Shown here in pieces: positions 34,590-43,175 of a DNA stretch of 64,000 bases. Numbering within the stretch: position 1 is the first letter of the stretch; every line of letters begins with the position of its first letter. The position numbers were made by a program, and so were the translations under genes. Below the pieces are notes generated by a model, which saw only the letters and a program-made list of their open reading frames with translations, made no database searches and had not been told where the DNA came from. This stretch comes from Bradyrhizobium iriomotense (GTDB taxonomy: Bacteria; Pseudomonadota; Alphaproteobacteria; Rhizobiales; Xanthobacteraceae): positions 118,519 to 182,518 of the forward strand of contig NZ_JAFCLP010000015.1 of the NCBI RefSeq assembly GCF_018129405.1. Direction: 5' to 3'.

Positions 34590-35705
34590 TCAGGCGCTCA
34601 TTGGCATTGAGACAATGGGAAGCCACTTCCAACCGGCGTATTTGTCGCCGGTCTGCCGGAGGTGTGTGTACCGCTTGAGGCTCGTCCATGATCGATGCCC
34701 TGAGACGGCCGCGACATGCGGGATGTTGAGCCCGGTTTCAAAGAGACGGGAGATGCCGTCGTGGCGTAGGTCGTGGAAGTGAAGTCGTTCTTCGTCGGGC
34801 ATATCTTCGGTGTTGATCCCGAGAAACAGGCAACCCCGCGTGAACGCAGCACCGATCGCGTCAGTCGAGTAGGGGAAGATCCGATCATCGACGCGAGGCA
34901 TCGCCCTTACGATGGCAAGTGCGGGCGCCGGCAGATCGCACCATGTATCGTTGCCGATCTTCTGGCCTGGATGCTTCATGTCGCGAACGAGTACCCGCGA
35001 ATGCGACTCGTCGAAATCGGCCCACTCCATTCGAGTGATTTCTTCCTGCCGTCGCGTCGAGAAGATGGCAAACGCGGTGATGCGGTCCATTGGCGAGGAT
35101 TCCCGCCGCCGTCGCGTCCGATCTCCGAAGTGCGCCATGATCAAGTCGAGTTCGTCCAAGGACGGCCTACGGTTGCGCTGTTTGGATTTCCCAGTAAGCC
35201 CCAAACGACCCGTGACCGTGAAGGCGTCCGCCATGGCCTGCGGGTTTAGCGGGTACTTCCATGCAGGGGCGGCGACGGCGAAGACGGCGCCAAGGTGGCT
35301 GAGATAATTTGCAACCGTTGCTGGGGTGCGGCTCCCATCAGCTCCCAGCTCTTTCGCAAACGCTACGATGTCGTCGCTCCCGACCTTCTCGCAATCCATG
35401 TTTGCGATGTCGTATTCCTTGATGGACTTGAGAACTTGCGCTTTGGTGCGGCCGATCTTCTTCAGGCTTTCGTCCGTATAGCGATCGATCGCCTGCGCGA
35501 GCGTGACCCGTTTGGACCCAGCTCGCTCGATTGCCCCAGGAACGGCCAGTTCCGTCTCGCGCTTCTTGATCCAAGAATCAGCCGCCGCCCTGCGGTCAAA
35601 CGTCTGCGCCTCCCGCAGCACGACTTTGCCGCCCCTTTTCTTAAGGACTTGGGCCGTGTAGCCAGTGGTGCCATCTTTACGGCGGCGAGCAACTATGGTC
35701 CCCAT
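34590..35705 (-). CDS. int: Tyrosine recombinase (integrase) of the dusA element
   Basis: About 371 residues from ATG 35705, ten bases after AAGGA. An N-terminal arm-binding and core-binding part is followed by the catalytic domain with STRRQEE (Arg), HDLRHDG (His/Arg near 311-314), GHRS (His ~337) and KRYTH (Tyr ~346). It catalyses site-specific recombination at dusA. The frame is open to 35774, but the chosen start has the best ribosome-binding site. The promoter region contains a 17-bp dyad that overlaps it. Confidence 0.92.
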   Translation of the reverse strand: MGTIVARRRKDGTTGYTAQVLKKRGGKVVLREAQTFDRRAAADSWIKKRETELAVPGAIERAGSKRVTLAQAIDRYTDESLKKIGRTKAQVLKSIKEYDIANMDCEKVGSDDIVAFAKELGADGSRTPATVANYLSHLGAVFAVAAPAWKYPLNPQAMADAFTVTGRLGLTGKSKQRNRRPSLDELDLIMAHFGDRTRRRRESSPMDRITAFAIFSTRRQEEITRMEWADFDESHSRVLVRDMKHPGQKIGNDTWCDLPAPALAIVRAMPRVDDRIFPYSTDAIGAAFTRGCLFLGINTEDMPDEERLHFHDLRHDGISRLFETGLNIPHVAAVSGHRSWTSLKRYTHLRQTGDKYAGWKWLPIVSMPMSA

Positions 35706-35706
35706 C

Positions 35707-35743
35707 GGTACGACATTCCTTTTTGAGTACGACATTGTCGTAC
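35707..35743. promoter_or_regulatory. Dyad and half-site upstream of integrase; candidate operator
   Basis: GTACGACA-T-TGTCGTAC (35727-35743) is a perfect inverted repeat. A further copy of GGTACGACATT lies at 35707-35717, touching the integrase start. The dyad is 22-38 bases from the ATG, so a bound protein would block integrase expression. The binding protein is unknown; the AlpA-like proteins are candidates. Confidence 0.6.
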
Positions 35744-35836
35744 CAAACCGAGAAAAACAGTCAAAGTCGGTCAAGGATAGTCTACATATAGTAGGTGATC
35801 AAGCTGCCGATTTGATGGTGTGCTGGAGTTATATCG

Positions 35837-36853
35837 TTGTTATATAAGGGAAATTTATCTAAATTTAGTCCTTCTAGATTTAGTGTAGCCCCCATGATGG
35901 ACTGGACTGACCGGCATTGCCGGGTGTTCCACCGTCACCTCACCCGACGGACGCTGCTCTATACGGAGATGCTGACGACCGGCGCCGTCATCCACGGCGA
36001 CCGGGAGCGGCTGCTCGGGTTCGATGCAATCGAGCACCCGGTGGCGCTTCAGCTCGGCGGCTCGGATCCGCGCGAGCTAGCGCGGGCCGCGCGGATCGGC
36101 GAGGAGTTCGGCTATGACGAGATCAATCTCAATGTCGGTTGTCCGTCCGACCGCGTGAAGGACGGCCGCTTCGGCGCATGCCTGATGGCGGAGCCGGAGC
36201 TCGTGGCGCGGTGCGTCGATGTGATGAAGCGGGCGGTTGCCGTGCCCGTCACGGTGAAATGCCGTATCGGCATCGATGATCAGGATCCTGAAATGGCGCT
36301 CGATACGCTCGCGCGCGCGGTGGTTGCGTCCGGCTGCGACGCGCTGATCGTGCACGCCCGAAAGGCCTGGCTCAATGGATTGTCGCCAAAGGAGAACCGC
36401 GACATCCCGCCGCTTGATTACGATCGCGTCTATCGTCTCAAGCGCGCAATGCCGGACGTGCCTGTCATCATCAATGGCGGCATCCCTGATATCGACGAGG
36501 CGAAGGCGCATCTAGCGCATGTCGACGGCGTGATGCTGGGCCGCGCCGCCTATCAGGAGCCCTGGCGGCTGCTCGCGGTCGATCACGAAATTTTCGGCGC
36601 GCCGGCGCCGAACGCGACAATGCAGGACGCGCTTGCGGCGATGATGCCCTACATCGAGGACCAACTCGCGCGCGGCACGCGGCTGCACGCCATCACGCGG
36701 CATTTCGTCGGCGCATTCCACGCCGTTCCCGGTGCACGTGCGTTCCGCCGGCATCTCGCCGAGCAGGGTGTGAAGCCGGGCGCAGGTCTCGACGTGCTGC
36801 GCGATGCGATCGCGCGCATTGGTGCGCGCGTGCCGGCGGAGGCCGCTGCTTAG
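35837..36853 (+). CDS. dusA: tRNA-dihydrouridine synthase A, 5' end re-formed by the element
   Basis: 338 residues. FMN-dependent Dus fold: APMMDWTDRHCR, LQLGGSDP, NLNVGCPSDRVKDGRFGACLM (catalytic Cys), and VIINGGIPD with LGRAAY for FMN binding. It reduces uridines in the D-loop of tRNA. Codons 1-17 or so come from the inserted element. The start is a TTG at 35837, eight bases after TGGAG; an internal ATG at 35894 would lose the first 19 residues. Compared with the native start at 11045 (MNDLGRKFSTAP) the new N-terminus differs until the conserved APMMDW, so the enzyme probably remains active. Confidence 0.93.
   Translation: MLYKGNLSKFSPSRFSVAPMMDWTDRHCRVFHRHLTRRTLLYTEMLTTGAVIHGDRERLLGFDAIEHPVALQLGGSDPRELARAARIGEEFGYDEINLNVGCPSDRVKDGRFGACLMAEPELVARCVDVMKRAVAVPVTVKCRIGIDDQDPEMALDTLARAVVASGCDALIVHARKAWLNGLSPKENRDIPPLDYDRVYRLKRAMPDVPVIINGGIPDIDEAKAHLAHVDGVMLGRAAYQEPWRLLAVDHEIFGAPAPNATMQDALAAMMPYIEDQLARGTRLHAITRHFVGAFHAVPGARAFRRHLAEQGVKPGAGLDVLRDAIARIGARVPAEAAA
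35858..35884 (+). repeat. Direct repeat TCTA(A/G)ATTTAGT adjacent to attR
   Basis: TCTAAATTTAGT (35858-35869) and TCTAGATTTAGT (35873-35884) match at 11 of 12 positions with a 15-bp period, immediately before the attR core. This is where integrase arm sites are often found. The repeats also fall within the first codons of the re-formed dusA. Confidence 0.45.
35888..35913. repeat. attR: right attachment site in dusA
   Basis: GCCCCCATGATGGA (35888-35901) is identical to attL; the flanking 12 bases differ at three third-codon positions. To its right lies the uninterrupted chromosomal body of dusA. Confidence 0.85.
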
Positions 36854-36874
36854 CCGCGCTAATACAAAGAAGGA

Positions 36875-36894
36875 GCCGGGTCAGAAGATCCGGC
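36875..36894. terminator. Hairpin between convergent dusA and porin-like gene
   Basis: GCCGGGTC, loop AGAA, GATCCGGC. It lies between two convergent genes. The minus strand has a T-rich tail (CTCCTTCTTTGT) after it, the plus strand does not; it may serve both weakly. Confidence 0.5.
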
Positions 36895-36913
36895 CCCCTC
36901 AGTCGATCCGCAA

Positions 36914-37582
36914 TCAGCGGAACAGGTCGAAATGATAGTTCACGCCGACGCGGAAGGTGTGGAATTTCGCGGCATTCCAGTCCGGCAGATCGTCGTGCTT
37001 GAACTCGGTGTAGAGATACTCGGCCTTGGCCGACCATTTGGGCAGGAACGCCCACTCGACGCCGCCACCTGCGGTCCAGCCCATTTTCATCTTGTTGATC
37101 GGGCCGTCCTTCAATTCGCCCGCAGCAAGACCCGCGGTTCCGAAGAACAACAGCCGTGAATCCATCGTGGCGATGCCGGCGCGGGCGCGGCCAGTCATGA
37201 ACCAGGGGATGCTGACGGCTGCGCTGTTGAGGGCATCGTGGTTCTTGATGTCACCACCCTCGAAGTCGTTCTCGATGCCGACCACGAACATCGGCGAGAG
37301 CTGATAGTTGTAGCCGATCTGCACGCCGCCGAAGGCGCCCTTGACCTTGCCGCCGCTCACGCCGACGAGGTTGTTGAAGGCATCGTCGCCGCTCTCGCCA
37401 TAGCCGGCGTTGAGGCCTGCATAGAGGCCGGTCCACGAATAGACCGGCTGCGGTGCGGTGTAGGCGGCGGAGGGCGCCGCATAGCGCGGCGACAGGTCGG
37501 CGGCGCCGGCACTGCCCGCGGCAACCGTCGCGGCAAAGGGCAGGGCGCGCATCAGGCGACGTAAGGCGGCTCTGGCAGTCAT
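36914..37582 (-). CDS. Outer membrane beta-barrel protein, Omp25/31 family
   Basis: 222 residues. A signal peptide ends at AGA-ADLSPRY, followed by a Pro/Ala-rich start, WTGLYAGLNAGYG (typical first strand) and repeated amphipathic strands. It ends with VGVNYHFDLF, an aromatic-terminal barrel strand. Members of the family are abundant surface proteins of Brucella and rhizobia. It stands alone. Confidence 0.9.
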   Translation of the reverse strand: MTARAALRRLMRALPFAATVAAGSAGAADLSPRYAAPSAAYTAPQPVYSWTGLYAGLNAGYGESGDDAFNNLVGVSGGKVKGAFGGVQIGYNYQLSPMFVVGIENDFEGGDIKNHDALNSAAVSIPWFMTGRARAGIATMDSRLLFFGTAGLAAGELKDGPINKMKMGWTAGGGVEWAFLPKWSAKAEYLYTEFKHDDLPDWNAAKFHTFRVGVNYHFDLFR

Positions 37583-37659
37583 GACTCAAATCTCCCACTT
37601 GGCCGCTTCCGGCGGGAAGCAGCGCTTGTCCAACCCCGATCCGGGAATGTCACGTTTAT

Positions 37660-37677
37660 AAACCGACCAGGCGGTTT
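37660..37677. promoter_or_regulatory. TetR-operator-like dyad upstream of the porin-like gene
   Basis: AAACCG-ACCAGG-CGGTTT is an inverted repeat with 6-bp arms, surrounded by AT-rich flanks. Such AAACCG dyads are common TetR-family sites. It is 78 bases from the start of the outer-membrane gene. No TetR gene lies in the window. Confidence 0.35.
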
Positions 37678-37748
37678 GTAAATAGCGCAGATGCCACACC
37701 TCTGCGCATTCGGGCGGGCCGCCTATGACCGTGGTTGGGATGGAAGGA

Positions 37749-38303
37749 TCAGTCGATCGCGGTGCGCGAGCGGCGATGGCTGCTCTGCAGCTCGGGATAG
37801 CCCGTGAGCATCAGCTTGTCGGCGCGCACGCCCCAGCTCTCCAGGCGGTCCAGGAAGCTCATGCCGAGCAGATTGGTCTTCATCTGGCCGCGCTGCACGA
37901 CGAGGGCCGGCACCGATTTCTCGACGAGATGGCCGACGGCGAGACGATCGAGCGTGAGCCGGGCCGCCTTGGTGTGGCCGCCCGCGGTCTCGAGGTCAAC
38001 GTCGTATTCGAGCATTTCGAGCGGCAGCCCGATCGCTTTCGCCGTTTCCCAGGTCAGCACCACGGAGGTCGCGCCGGTGTCGATCACCATCGGCGCGGCG
38101 ACGCCGTTGATCTTCGCGCGCAGCGCGAATTCGCCGCCCTGGCCGCGCGGGATCTGCACGGCGGGGGGCGGGGTGGCGGTCTGTCCGCGGAAGATGTGCG
38201 AGACCTTGTGGCTCGCGCGCGCGATCTGATCGGGGTCGCCATAGGCGACGACGGCACCGGCTGTGCCGGCGAGCATGATGAGGACGAGGAGGAAGCGGAT
38301 CAT
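37749..38303 (-). CDS. Retropepsin-like clan AA aspartic protease
   Basis: About 184 residues from ATG 38303. A membrane or signal helix lies at the N-terminus. A single-domain retropepsin-like fold follows, with the active-site motif VIDTGATSVVL near residue 88 and late LLGMSFLDRL. Rhizobial and Rickettsia proteins of this family are anchored dimeric proteases. It follows the DUF1289 gene by 28 bases. Confidence 0.85.
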   Translation of the reverse strand: MIRFLLVLIMLAGTAGAVVAYGDPDQIARASHKVSHIFRGQTATPPPAVQIPRGQGGEFALRAKINGVAAPMVIDTGATSVVLTWETAKAIGLPLEMLEYDVDLETAGGHTKAARLTLDRLAVGHLVEKSVPALVVQRGQMKTNLLGMSFLDRLESWGVRADKLMLTGYPELQSSHRRSRTAID

Positions 38304-38331
38304 TGCGCACCTCCGCAACCGCGCAGGTCGA

Positions 38332-38535
38332 TCAGGTGCGTTTCGGCGATCCCACGATCGGCTGCAAACCGGCGTCCGCCATGCGGGCCGGCAACAGCGC
38401 CATGACCGAGAGCCGTTCCGCGCTCTCCATGGCGTGCCAGCGCGCGATCTCCGGCAAGGTGCGGCCGCAGCCGAAGCACAGCTTGGTCTTGGGATCGATC
38501 ATGCAAACGGCGACGCACGGCGTTTCTTTGCTCAT
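38332..38535 (-). CDS. DUF1289 protein
   Basis: About 67 residues from ATG 38535. TPCVAVCMIDPKTKLCFGCG with a following RTLPEIARW is the full DUF1289 signature; four Cys suggest a small zinc or iron-sulfur knuckle. The function is unknown. Confidence 0.85.
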   Translation of the reverse strand: MSKETPCVAVCMIDPKTKLCFGCGRTLPEIARWHAMESAERLSVMALLPARMADAGLQPIVGSPKRT

Positions 38536-38579
38536 TCGGACATAGTGGAGGATTGTCGGGCATGTCTGCAAGCATCTGG

Positions 38580-40175
38580 TTAAGAGCCCGTGCCCGCACT
38601 CATGATCGGCTTGTGGCGCGGACGGCGTTTCTCGTCGGGCACGACGGAACCTTCAGGCTGGAGCGGCGGAGAATCGTCCGACAGCGGCGCCAGCGCGCTC
38701 ATCACGCGCTCCGGCGGGAAGGTGACGATCACCTCGGTGCCGATGCGCAGCTTCGATTTCAGCGTGAACGTGCCGCCATGCAGGTCGATCAGGTTCTTGG
38801 CGATCGGCAGGCCGAGGCCGGCGCCCTGTTCGGCCGACTTGATCGAGTTGGAGCCCTGGCCGAAGGAGGCGAGCACGACCGGGATCTCGTCCTCGGGGAT
38901 ACCCGAGCCGGTATCCTTCACCGAGAGATATTGTCCGCCCGAAGCGGTCCAGCCGGCCTTGAGCCAGATTTCGCCGCCTTGCGGGGTGAACTTGATCGAG
39001 TTGGAGAGCAGATTCAGCACGACCTGGCGGATCGCACGTTCATCCGCCCAGAGCCGCGGCATCGCCTGCTCGAACACCTCGTGGATGGTGATGCCGCGGC
39101 TGGAGGCGCGCAGCTTCATCAAATGATGGCAGTCGGCGACGATGCCGACCAGCGACACCGCTTCCTCGTTGAGCTCGTAGCGGCCGGCCTCGATGCGCGA
39201 CAGATCGAGGATCTCGTTGATGAGATTGAGCAGGTGCACGCCGGAATTATGGATGTCCGCCGAGTACTCCTTGTAGACCGGCACCGCATGCGCGCCAAAG
39301 ATCTCGCTCTTCATCACCTCGGAAAAGCCGAGGATGGCGTTGAGAGGCGTGCGCAGCTCGTGGCTCATCTGCGCGAGGAAGCGCGACTTGGCGACGTTGG
39401 CGGATTCGGCGCGGTGGCGCGCTTCGTCCGAGATCGCCTTGGCTTGTTCCAGTTCGCCGATCAGCGCGTCCTTCTCGGCACGCGCCTCGAGCGTCGCGAA
39501 GGTCGAGGAGTGTAGGCGATGTGCCAGCAGCACGAAATAGCCTTCGGCCGCGATCGCGAGCGCGGCCAGGATGTAATTGTCCAGCGAGCCGGTCATCGCG
39601 AAGCTCAGCGCCATCGCGACCGCGACCGGTGCGGTGGCGGCAAGGGCGGCGATCGGCAAGTTCGCGGCCAGCATGCTCGATACTGCAATCACCAGCAGCA
39701 TCAGGAACATCATCAGCGTTTCCGTGACCATGTCGAGCACGGGATGGATCAGGATCGCCATCCAGCACAGGCCATAGAGCAGGTCGAGCACGACGAAGCG
39801 GGTCCGCCAGGCGCGCGTCGCCGCGGGCGTGGTCGGCTCGACCAGGAAACGCCGGCAACTGCGGATCATCGCGCCGTGGATGCAGAGCATGCCGACGGTC
39901 CAGAGCGCGGCCGGGATCGGCTGCATCCACAACCCGAACAGCACGCCAGTGGCGACGACCAGCAGCATCACGACGTAGGAGGCCGACAACCGCGTCTGCG
40001 CATATTGGCGCAGCATCTCCGCGTCGAAGGCCGGCCGGGTTCCGCTGGTCGACGTTAACTTATCGCGCGCCTCGCGCACCCGCTGCGCCGCAGCCCGTCG
40101 GCTGCTCGCCGATGGAGCGCTCACCGGCTCGGCCGGAAGCTGCACTACCTCAGGCTTTTCAGCGGGGTTACTCAT
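38580..40175 (-). CDS. Sensor histidine kinase (PleC/DivJ-like)
   Basis: 531 residues. The N-terminal region has about six membrane helices (residues ~65-220), followed by a coiled-coil linker. The HisKA domain has SRFLAQMSHELRTPLNAILG (phospho-acceptor His); the HATPase domain has NLLSNSIKFTP, DTGSGIPEDE and GAGLGLPI. The H-box and overall layout resemble the DivJ/PleC/PdhS kinases that signal to DivK in alphaproteobacteria. No response regulator lies beside it. Confidence 0.88.
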   Translation of the reverse strand: MSNPAEKPEVVQLPAEPVSAPSASSRRAAAQRVREARDKLTSTSGTRPAFDAEMLRQYAQTRLSASYVVMLLVVATGVLFGLWMQPIPAALWTVGMLCIHGAMIRSCRRFLVEPTTPAATRAWRTRFVVLDLLYGLCWMAILIHPVLDMVTETLMMFLMLLVIAVSSMLAANLPIAALAATAPVAVAMALSFAMTGSLDNYILAALAIAAEGYFVLLAHRLHSSTFATLEARAEKDALIGELEQAKAISDEARHRAESANVAKSRFLAQMSHELRTPLNAILGFSEVMKSEIFGAHAVPVYKEYSADIHNSGVHLLNLINEILDLSRIEAGRYELNEEAVSLVGIVADCHHLMKLRASSRGITIHEVFEQAMPRLWADERAIRQVVLNLLSNSIKFTPQGGEIWLKAGWTASGGQYLSVKDTGSGIPEDEIPVVLASFGQGSNSIKSAEQGAGLGLPIAKNLIDLHGGTFTLKSKLRIGTEVIVTFPPERVMSALAPLSDDSPPLQPEGSVVPDEKRRPRHKPIMSAGTGS

Positions 40176-40314
40176 CGAACAACAACGATTCCTGCCCGCG
40201 CCGGGCGCGGGCCTTCTGCATTGTCTATCTCTGGCAAGAAATCCTTAAGAGGTGACTTAAGGAGCTAAAGAATTACGTTAACCCGGCGTTAATTTTAGAG
40301 CCGGCCCCGCGCCG

Positions 40315-41592
40315 TCAATGCAGTGCCGCGTGCTGGGCGACGTAGACCGCAGCTCCCGCCAGATAGCCCGCCAGTGCGGGAGGCGCGATGCGGCGGGCGT
40401 ACCAGAGGAACTCGATCCGCTCGAGGCCCATGGCGGCAACGCCTGCGGCCGAACCGATGATCAGGATCGAGCCGCCGGTGCCGGCGCAATAGGCGATGAA
40501 CTCCCAGATGAAGCTGTCCGGCGGATAATGCGCAAGGTCGTACATGCCCATGGTGGCGGCGACCAGCGGCACGTTGTCGATGATGGCGCTGAGCAGGCCG
40601 AGCACGACGACGATGAGATCCTGGCGGCCGATCGCGGTATCCAGCCAGCGCGCCAGCATCGACAGCAGGCCGGCGTGCTCGAGGCAGGCGACCGCAAGCA
40701 GGATGCCGACGAAGAACACGATCGAGCTCATGTCGATCCGTGCCAGCGCGTGCACCAGCGTGAGCGGCTGGCGCACGTGCTCGTCCTTGTGGCGATGCAT
40801 GATCTCGCCGACCAGCCAGAGCACGCCGAGCCCGAACAGAATGCCCATGAAGGGCGCCAGATGCGTGACCGCCTTGAACGCGGGCACCGCGATCAGCGTG
40901 CCGAGCCCGAGATAGAACATCAGGTTGCGCTCGAACCGGGCGACGGCCAGGAGTCCGTTGTCTTTCGCCGGCGGTGCGATGGTCTTGCCCCTGAGCGAGA
41001 AGCTGATGAACGCGAGCGGCACGAGCAGATTGAGCAGCGAGGGCAGGAACACCGCGCTCATGATCTTGAGCGGCGAGATCTGACCGCCGATCCACAACAT
41101 TGTCGTAGTGACGTCGCCGATCACCGTCCAGGCGCCGCCGGCATTGGCGGCGATGACGATGAGGGAGGCGAACAGCAGGCGGTCGTCGCGGCGGGCGATC
41201 AGCTTCTGGATCAGCGAGATCATGACGATGGTGGTCGTCAGATTGTCCAGGATCGCGCTGAGGAAGAACGTGACGAAGCCGATTAGCCAGATCAGCGTGA
41301 CCTGGCTCGTGGTGCGGATCAAGGAGGTGATGACCTCGAAGCCGTCATGGGCGTCGATTACCTCGACGATCGTCATGGCGCCGATCAGGAAGAAGACGAT
41401 CTGCGCGGTGGAGGCGACGGATTCGTCGAGCTGGCGGCCGACCAGCGCGTGGTCGCCCGTTGCGATCGCGTAGATGCTCCACAGCAGCCCCGCGCCGAGC
41501 AGCGCGGAGGCGCTCTTGTTGACGCGAAGCGGGTGCTCGAGCGCGATCGCCGCGTAGGCGAGGACGAAGATGGCGGCGATCGCGATCAGCAA
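40315..41592 (-). CDS. nhaD: NhaD-type sodium/proton antiporter
   Basis: About 425 residues and 12-13 helices. Signature segments are SAILDNLTTTIVMISL, GGAWTVIGDVTTTMLWI, AIIDNVPLVAATMGMY and GTGGSILIIGSAAGV, shared by NhaD in the ArsB/NhaD superfamily. The frame stays open far upstream into the dehydrogenase gene, so the start is uncertain. TTG 41592 is given; a CTG nearer the dehydrogenase stop is possible. It exports Na+ or Li+ for protons. Confidence 0.85.
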   Translation of the reverse strand: MLIAIAAIFVLAYAAIALEHPLRVNKSASALLGAGLLWSIYAIATGDHALVGRQLDESVASTAQIVFFLIGAMTIVEVIDAHDGFEVITSLIRTTSQVTLIWLIGFVTFFLSAILDNLTTTIVMISLIQKLIARRDDRLLFASLIVIAANAGGAWTVIGDVTTTMLWIGGQISPLKIMSAVFLPSLLNLLVPLAFISFSLRGKTIAPPAKDNGLLAVARFERNLMFYLGLGTLIAVPAFKAVTHLAPFMGILFGLGVLWLVGEIMHRHKDEHVRQPLTLVHALARIDMSSIVFFVGILLAVACLEHAGLLSMLARWLDTAIGRQDLIVVVLGLLSAIIDNVPLVAATMGMYDLAHYPPDSFIWEFIAYCAGTGGSILIIGSAAGVAAMGLERIEFLWYARRIAPPALAGYLAGAAVYVAQHAALH

Positions 41593-41615
41593 GGTCGTTT
41601 TCAGATCGTCAGGTG

Positions 41616-42488
41616 TCAGCGATTGAGGCGCGCGAGCAGGCTCGACGTATCCCAGCGCTTGCCGCCCATCTTCTCGACCTCGGCGTAGAACTGGTCGACC
41701 AGCGCGGTGACGGGCAAATTGGCGCCGTTGCGGCGGGCTTCGGCCAGCGCGATCGAGAGGTCCTTGCGCATCCATTCGACCGCGAAGCCGAAATCGTACT
41801 TGTTCTCGTTCATGGTCTTGTAGCGGTTTTCCATCTGCCAGGACTGCGCGGCGCCTTTCGAGATGGTCTCGATCACTGCGGCGACGTCGAGGCCGCTCTT
41901 CTTGGCGAAATGGATGCCCTCGGAGAGACCCTGGACGAGGCCGGCGATGCAGATCTGGTTGACCATCTTGGTCAGCTGGCCGGAGCCGGCGGGCCCGAGC
42001 AGCTTGCACATCCGCGCATAGGCGCCGGTGATGATCGGCTCGGCGCTGGCATAGACATCCTCAGCGCCGCCGCACATCACCGTCAGCACGCCGTTCTCGG
42101 CGCCGGCCTGGCCGCCGGAAACCGGCGCGTCGATGAATTTGAAGCCGGCCTTGGTGGCGGCCGCGTCCAGTTCGCGCGCGACCTCGGCGGAAGCGGTGGT
42201 GTGGTCGACGAAGGTCGCGCCCTTCTTCATCCCGGCAAACGCGCCATCGGCGCCGATCGTGACCGCGCGCAGGTCGTTGTCGTTGCCGACGCAGCACATC
42301 ACGAAATCCTGGCCCTCGGCGGCGGCCTTCGGGGTCGCCGCGGTCTTGCCGCCGAACTTGTCCGCCCATTCCTTCGCCTTGGCCGCGGTGCGGTTGTAGA
42401 CGGTGACCTCATGGCCCCCTTTTTTCACGAGGTGTCCGGCCATGGGGAAGCCCATCACGCCGAGACCGAGGAAAGCGACTTTAGCCAT
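41616..42488 (-). CDS. Beta-hydroxyacid dehydrogenase (3-hydroxyisobutyrate dehydrogenase / tartronate semialdehyde reductase family)
   Basis: 290 residues. Opens VAFLGLGVMGFPMAGHL, the NAD(P)-binding and family signature. The substrate motif DAPVSGGQAGAENG and the catalytic Lys region LTKMVNQICIAG are intact. It reduces or oxidises small 3-hydroxy acids; which one is unclear. The antiporter gene follows closely. Confidence 0.88.
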   Translation of the reverse strand: MAKVAFLGLGVMGFPMAGHLVKKGGHEVTVYNRTAAKAKEWADKFGGKTAATPKAAAEGQDFVMCCVGNDNDLRAVTIGADGAFAGMKKGATFVDHTTASAEVARELDAAATKAGFKFIDAPVSGGQAGAENGVLTVMCGGAEDVYASAEPIITGAYARMCKLLGPAGSGQLTKMVNQICIAGLVQGLSEGIHFAKKSGLDVAAVIETISKGAAQSWQMENRYKTMNENKYDFGFAVEWMRKDLSIALAEARRNGANLPVTALVDQFYAEVEKMGGKRWDTSSLLARLNR

Positions 42489-42683
42489 TGTGGTACCTTG
42501 TCCGTAGTTTGGGTTTTACGGTTGTAGCCGGGCGGGGGGCGCCCAGGCGGCATCTTCGGGGTTCCGCCCTGGAGCGGATCGGGCGCACCATAAACCCTTA
42601 AGGCCGGAGGGCAACGGCTTCGTTTGGCGCCCTCCTGTGCTAGGATGGCGGACCTCAAGAACTTCAAAACAAGGGAGCGAAAC

Positions 42684-43133
42684 ATGGGTGTGGGTTTGGG
42701 CGGCGTGAGCGTTGGCGTCCTCGATCATTTCAACATCCGGACCCGGAATCTGGCCGAGACGGTCCGCTTCTACGAAGACGTGCTGGGGCTGGAAAAAGGC
42801 GCCCGGCCGAATTTCGCCTTCCCGGGGGCCTGGATGTACAGCGAGGGCAAGCCGGTGGTGCACCTCGTCGATATTTCTCCGACCTCGGAGCCACAAAAGC
42901 CGGATTCCGGCGTTGTCCACCATGTCGCCTTCGTCAGCCGCGGGTTTGACGGCATGAAGCAACGGCTGACGTCCAAGGGGATGAAGTTCGACTCCCGCCA
43001 GGTGCCCGGCGGCGACCTCTGGCAGATCTTCGTCCACGACCCCAACGGGGTCATGATCGAGCTGAACTACGAGGCGGCCCTGGAGCAGGGCGCCGCGCCC
43101 GCCGAGATGGCTGACGATATCGGCAGGCAGTAG
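42684..43133 (+). CDS. VOC-family (glyoxalase/dioxygenase-like) protein
   Basis: About 149 residues from ATG 42684 with GGAG upstream. The VOC fold begins DHFNIRTRNLAETVRFYEDV (metal His) and continues WMYSEGKPVVHL and PNGVMIELNY (metal Glu). Two beta-alpha-beta-beta-beta modules bind a divalent metal. The substrate is unknown. Confidence 0.85.
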   Translation: MGVGLGGVSVGVLDHFNIRTRNLAETVRFYEDVLGLEKGARPNFAFPGAWMYSEGKPVVHLVDISPTSEPQKPDSGVVHHVAFVSRGFDGMKQRLTSKGMKFDSRQVPGGDLWQIFVHDPNGVMIELNYEAALEQGAAPAEMADDIGRQ

Positions 43134-43175
43134 CCTTTTGGTCGTTTCCGCTCTAATGGGGCATCCTGAAGCCTT

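Larger units (their letters stand above)
11075..35887. mobile_element. 24.8-kb dusA-integrated genomic island / defective prophage
   Basis: It is bounded by direct repeats in dusA. A tyrosine integrase at 34590-35705 reads away from the right-hand repeat. Contents: PrtN-like activator, putative conflict genes, tape measure and tail chaperone, AlpA-like HTH proteins, primase-polymerase, RepA-like ATPase, and metabolic cargo. No terminase, portal, capsid, lysis or conjugation genes are seen, so it is not a complete phage or ICE. It may be a decayed prophage, a phage satellite or an integrative mobilisable element. The gene at 16034-17299 is visibly richer in A+T than the flanking chromosome. 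Confidence 0.85.
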
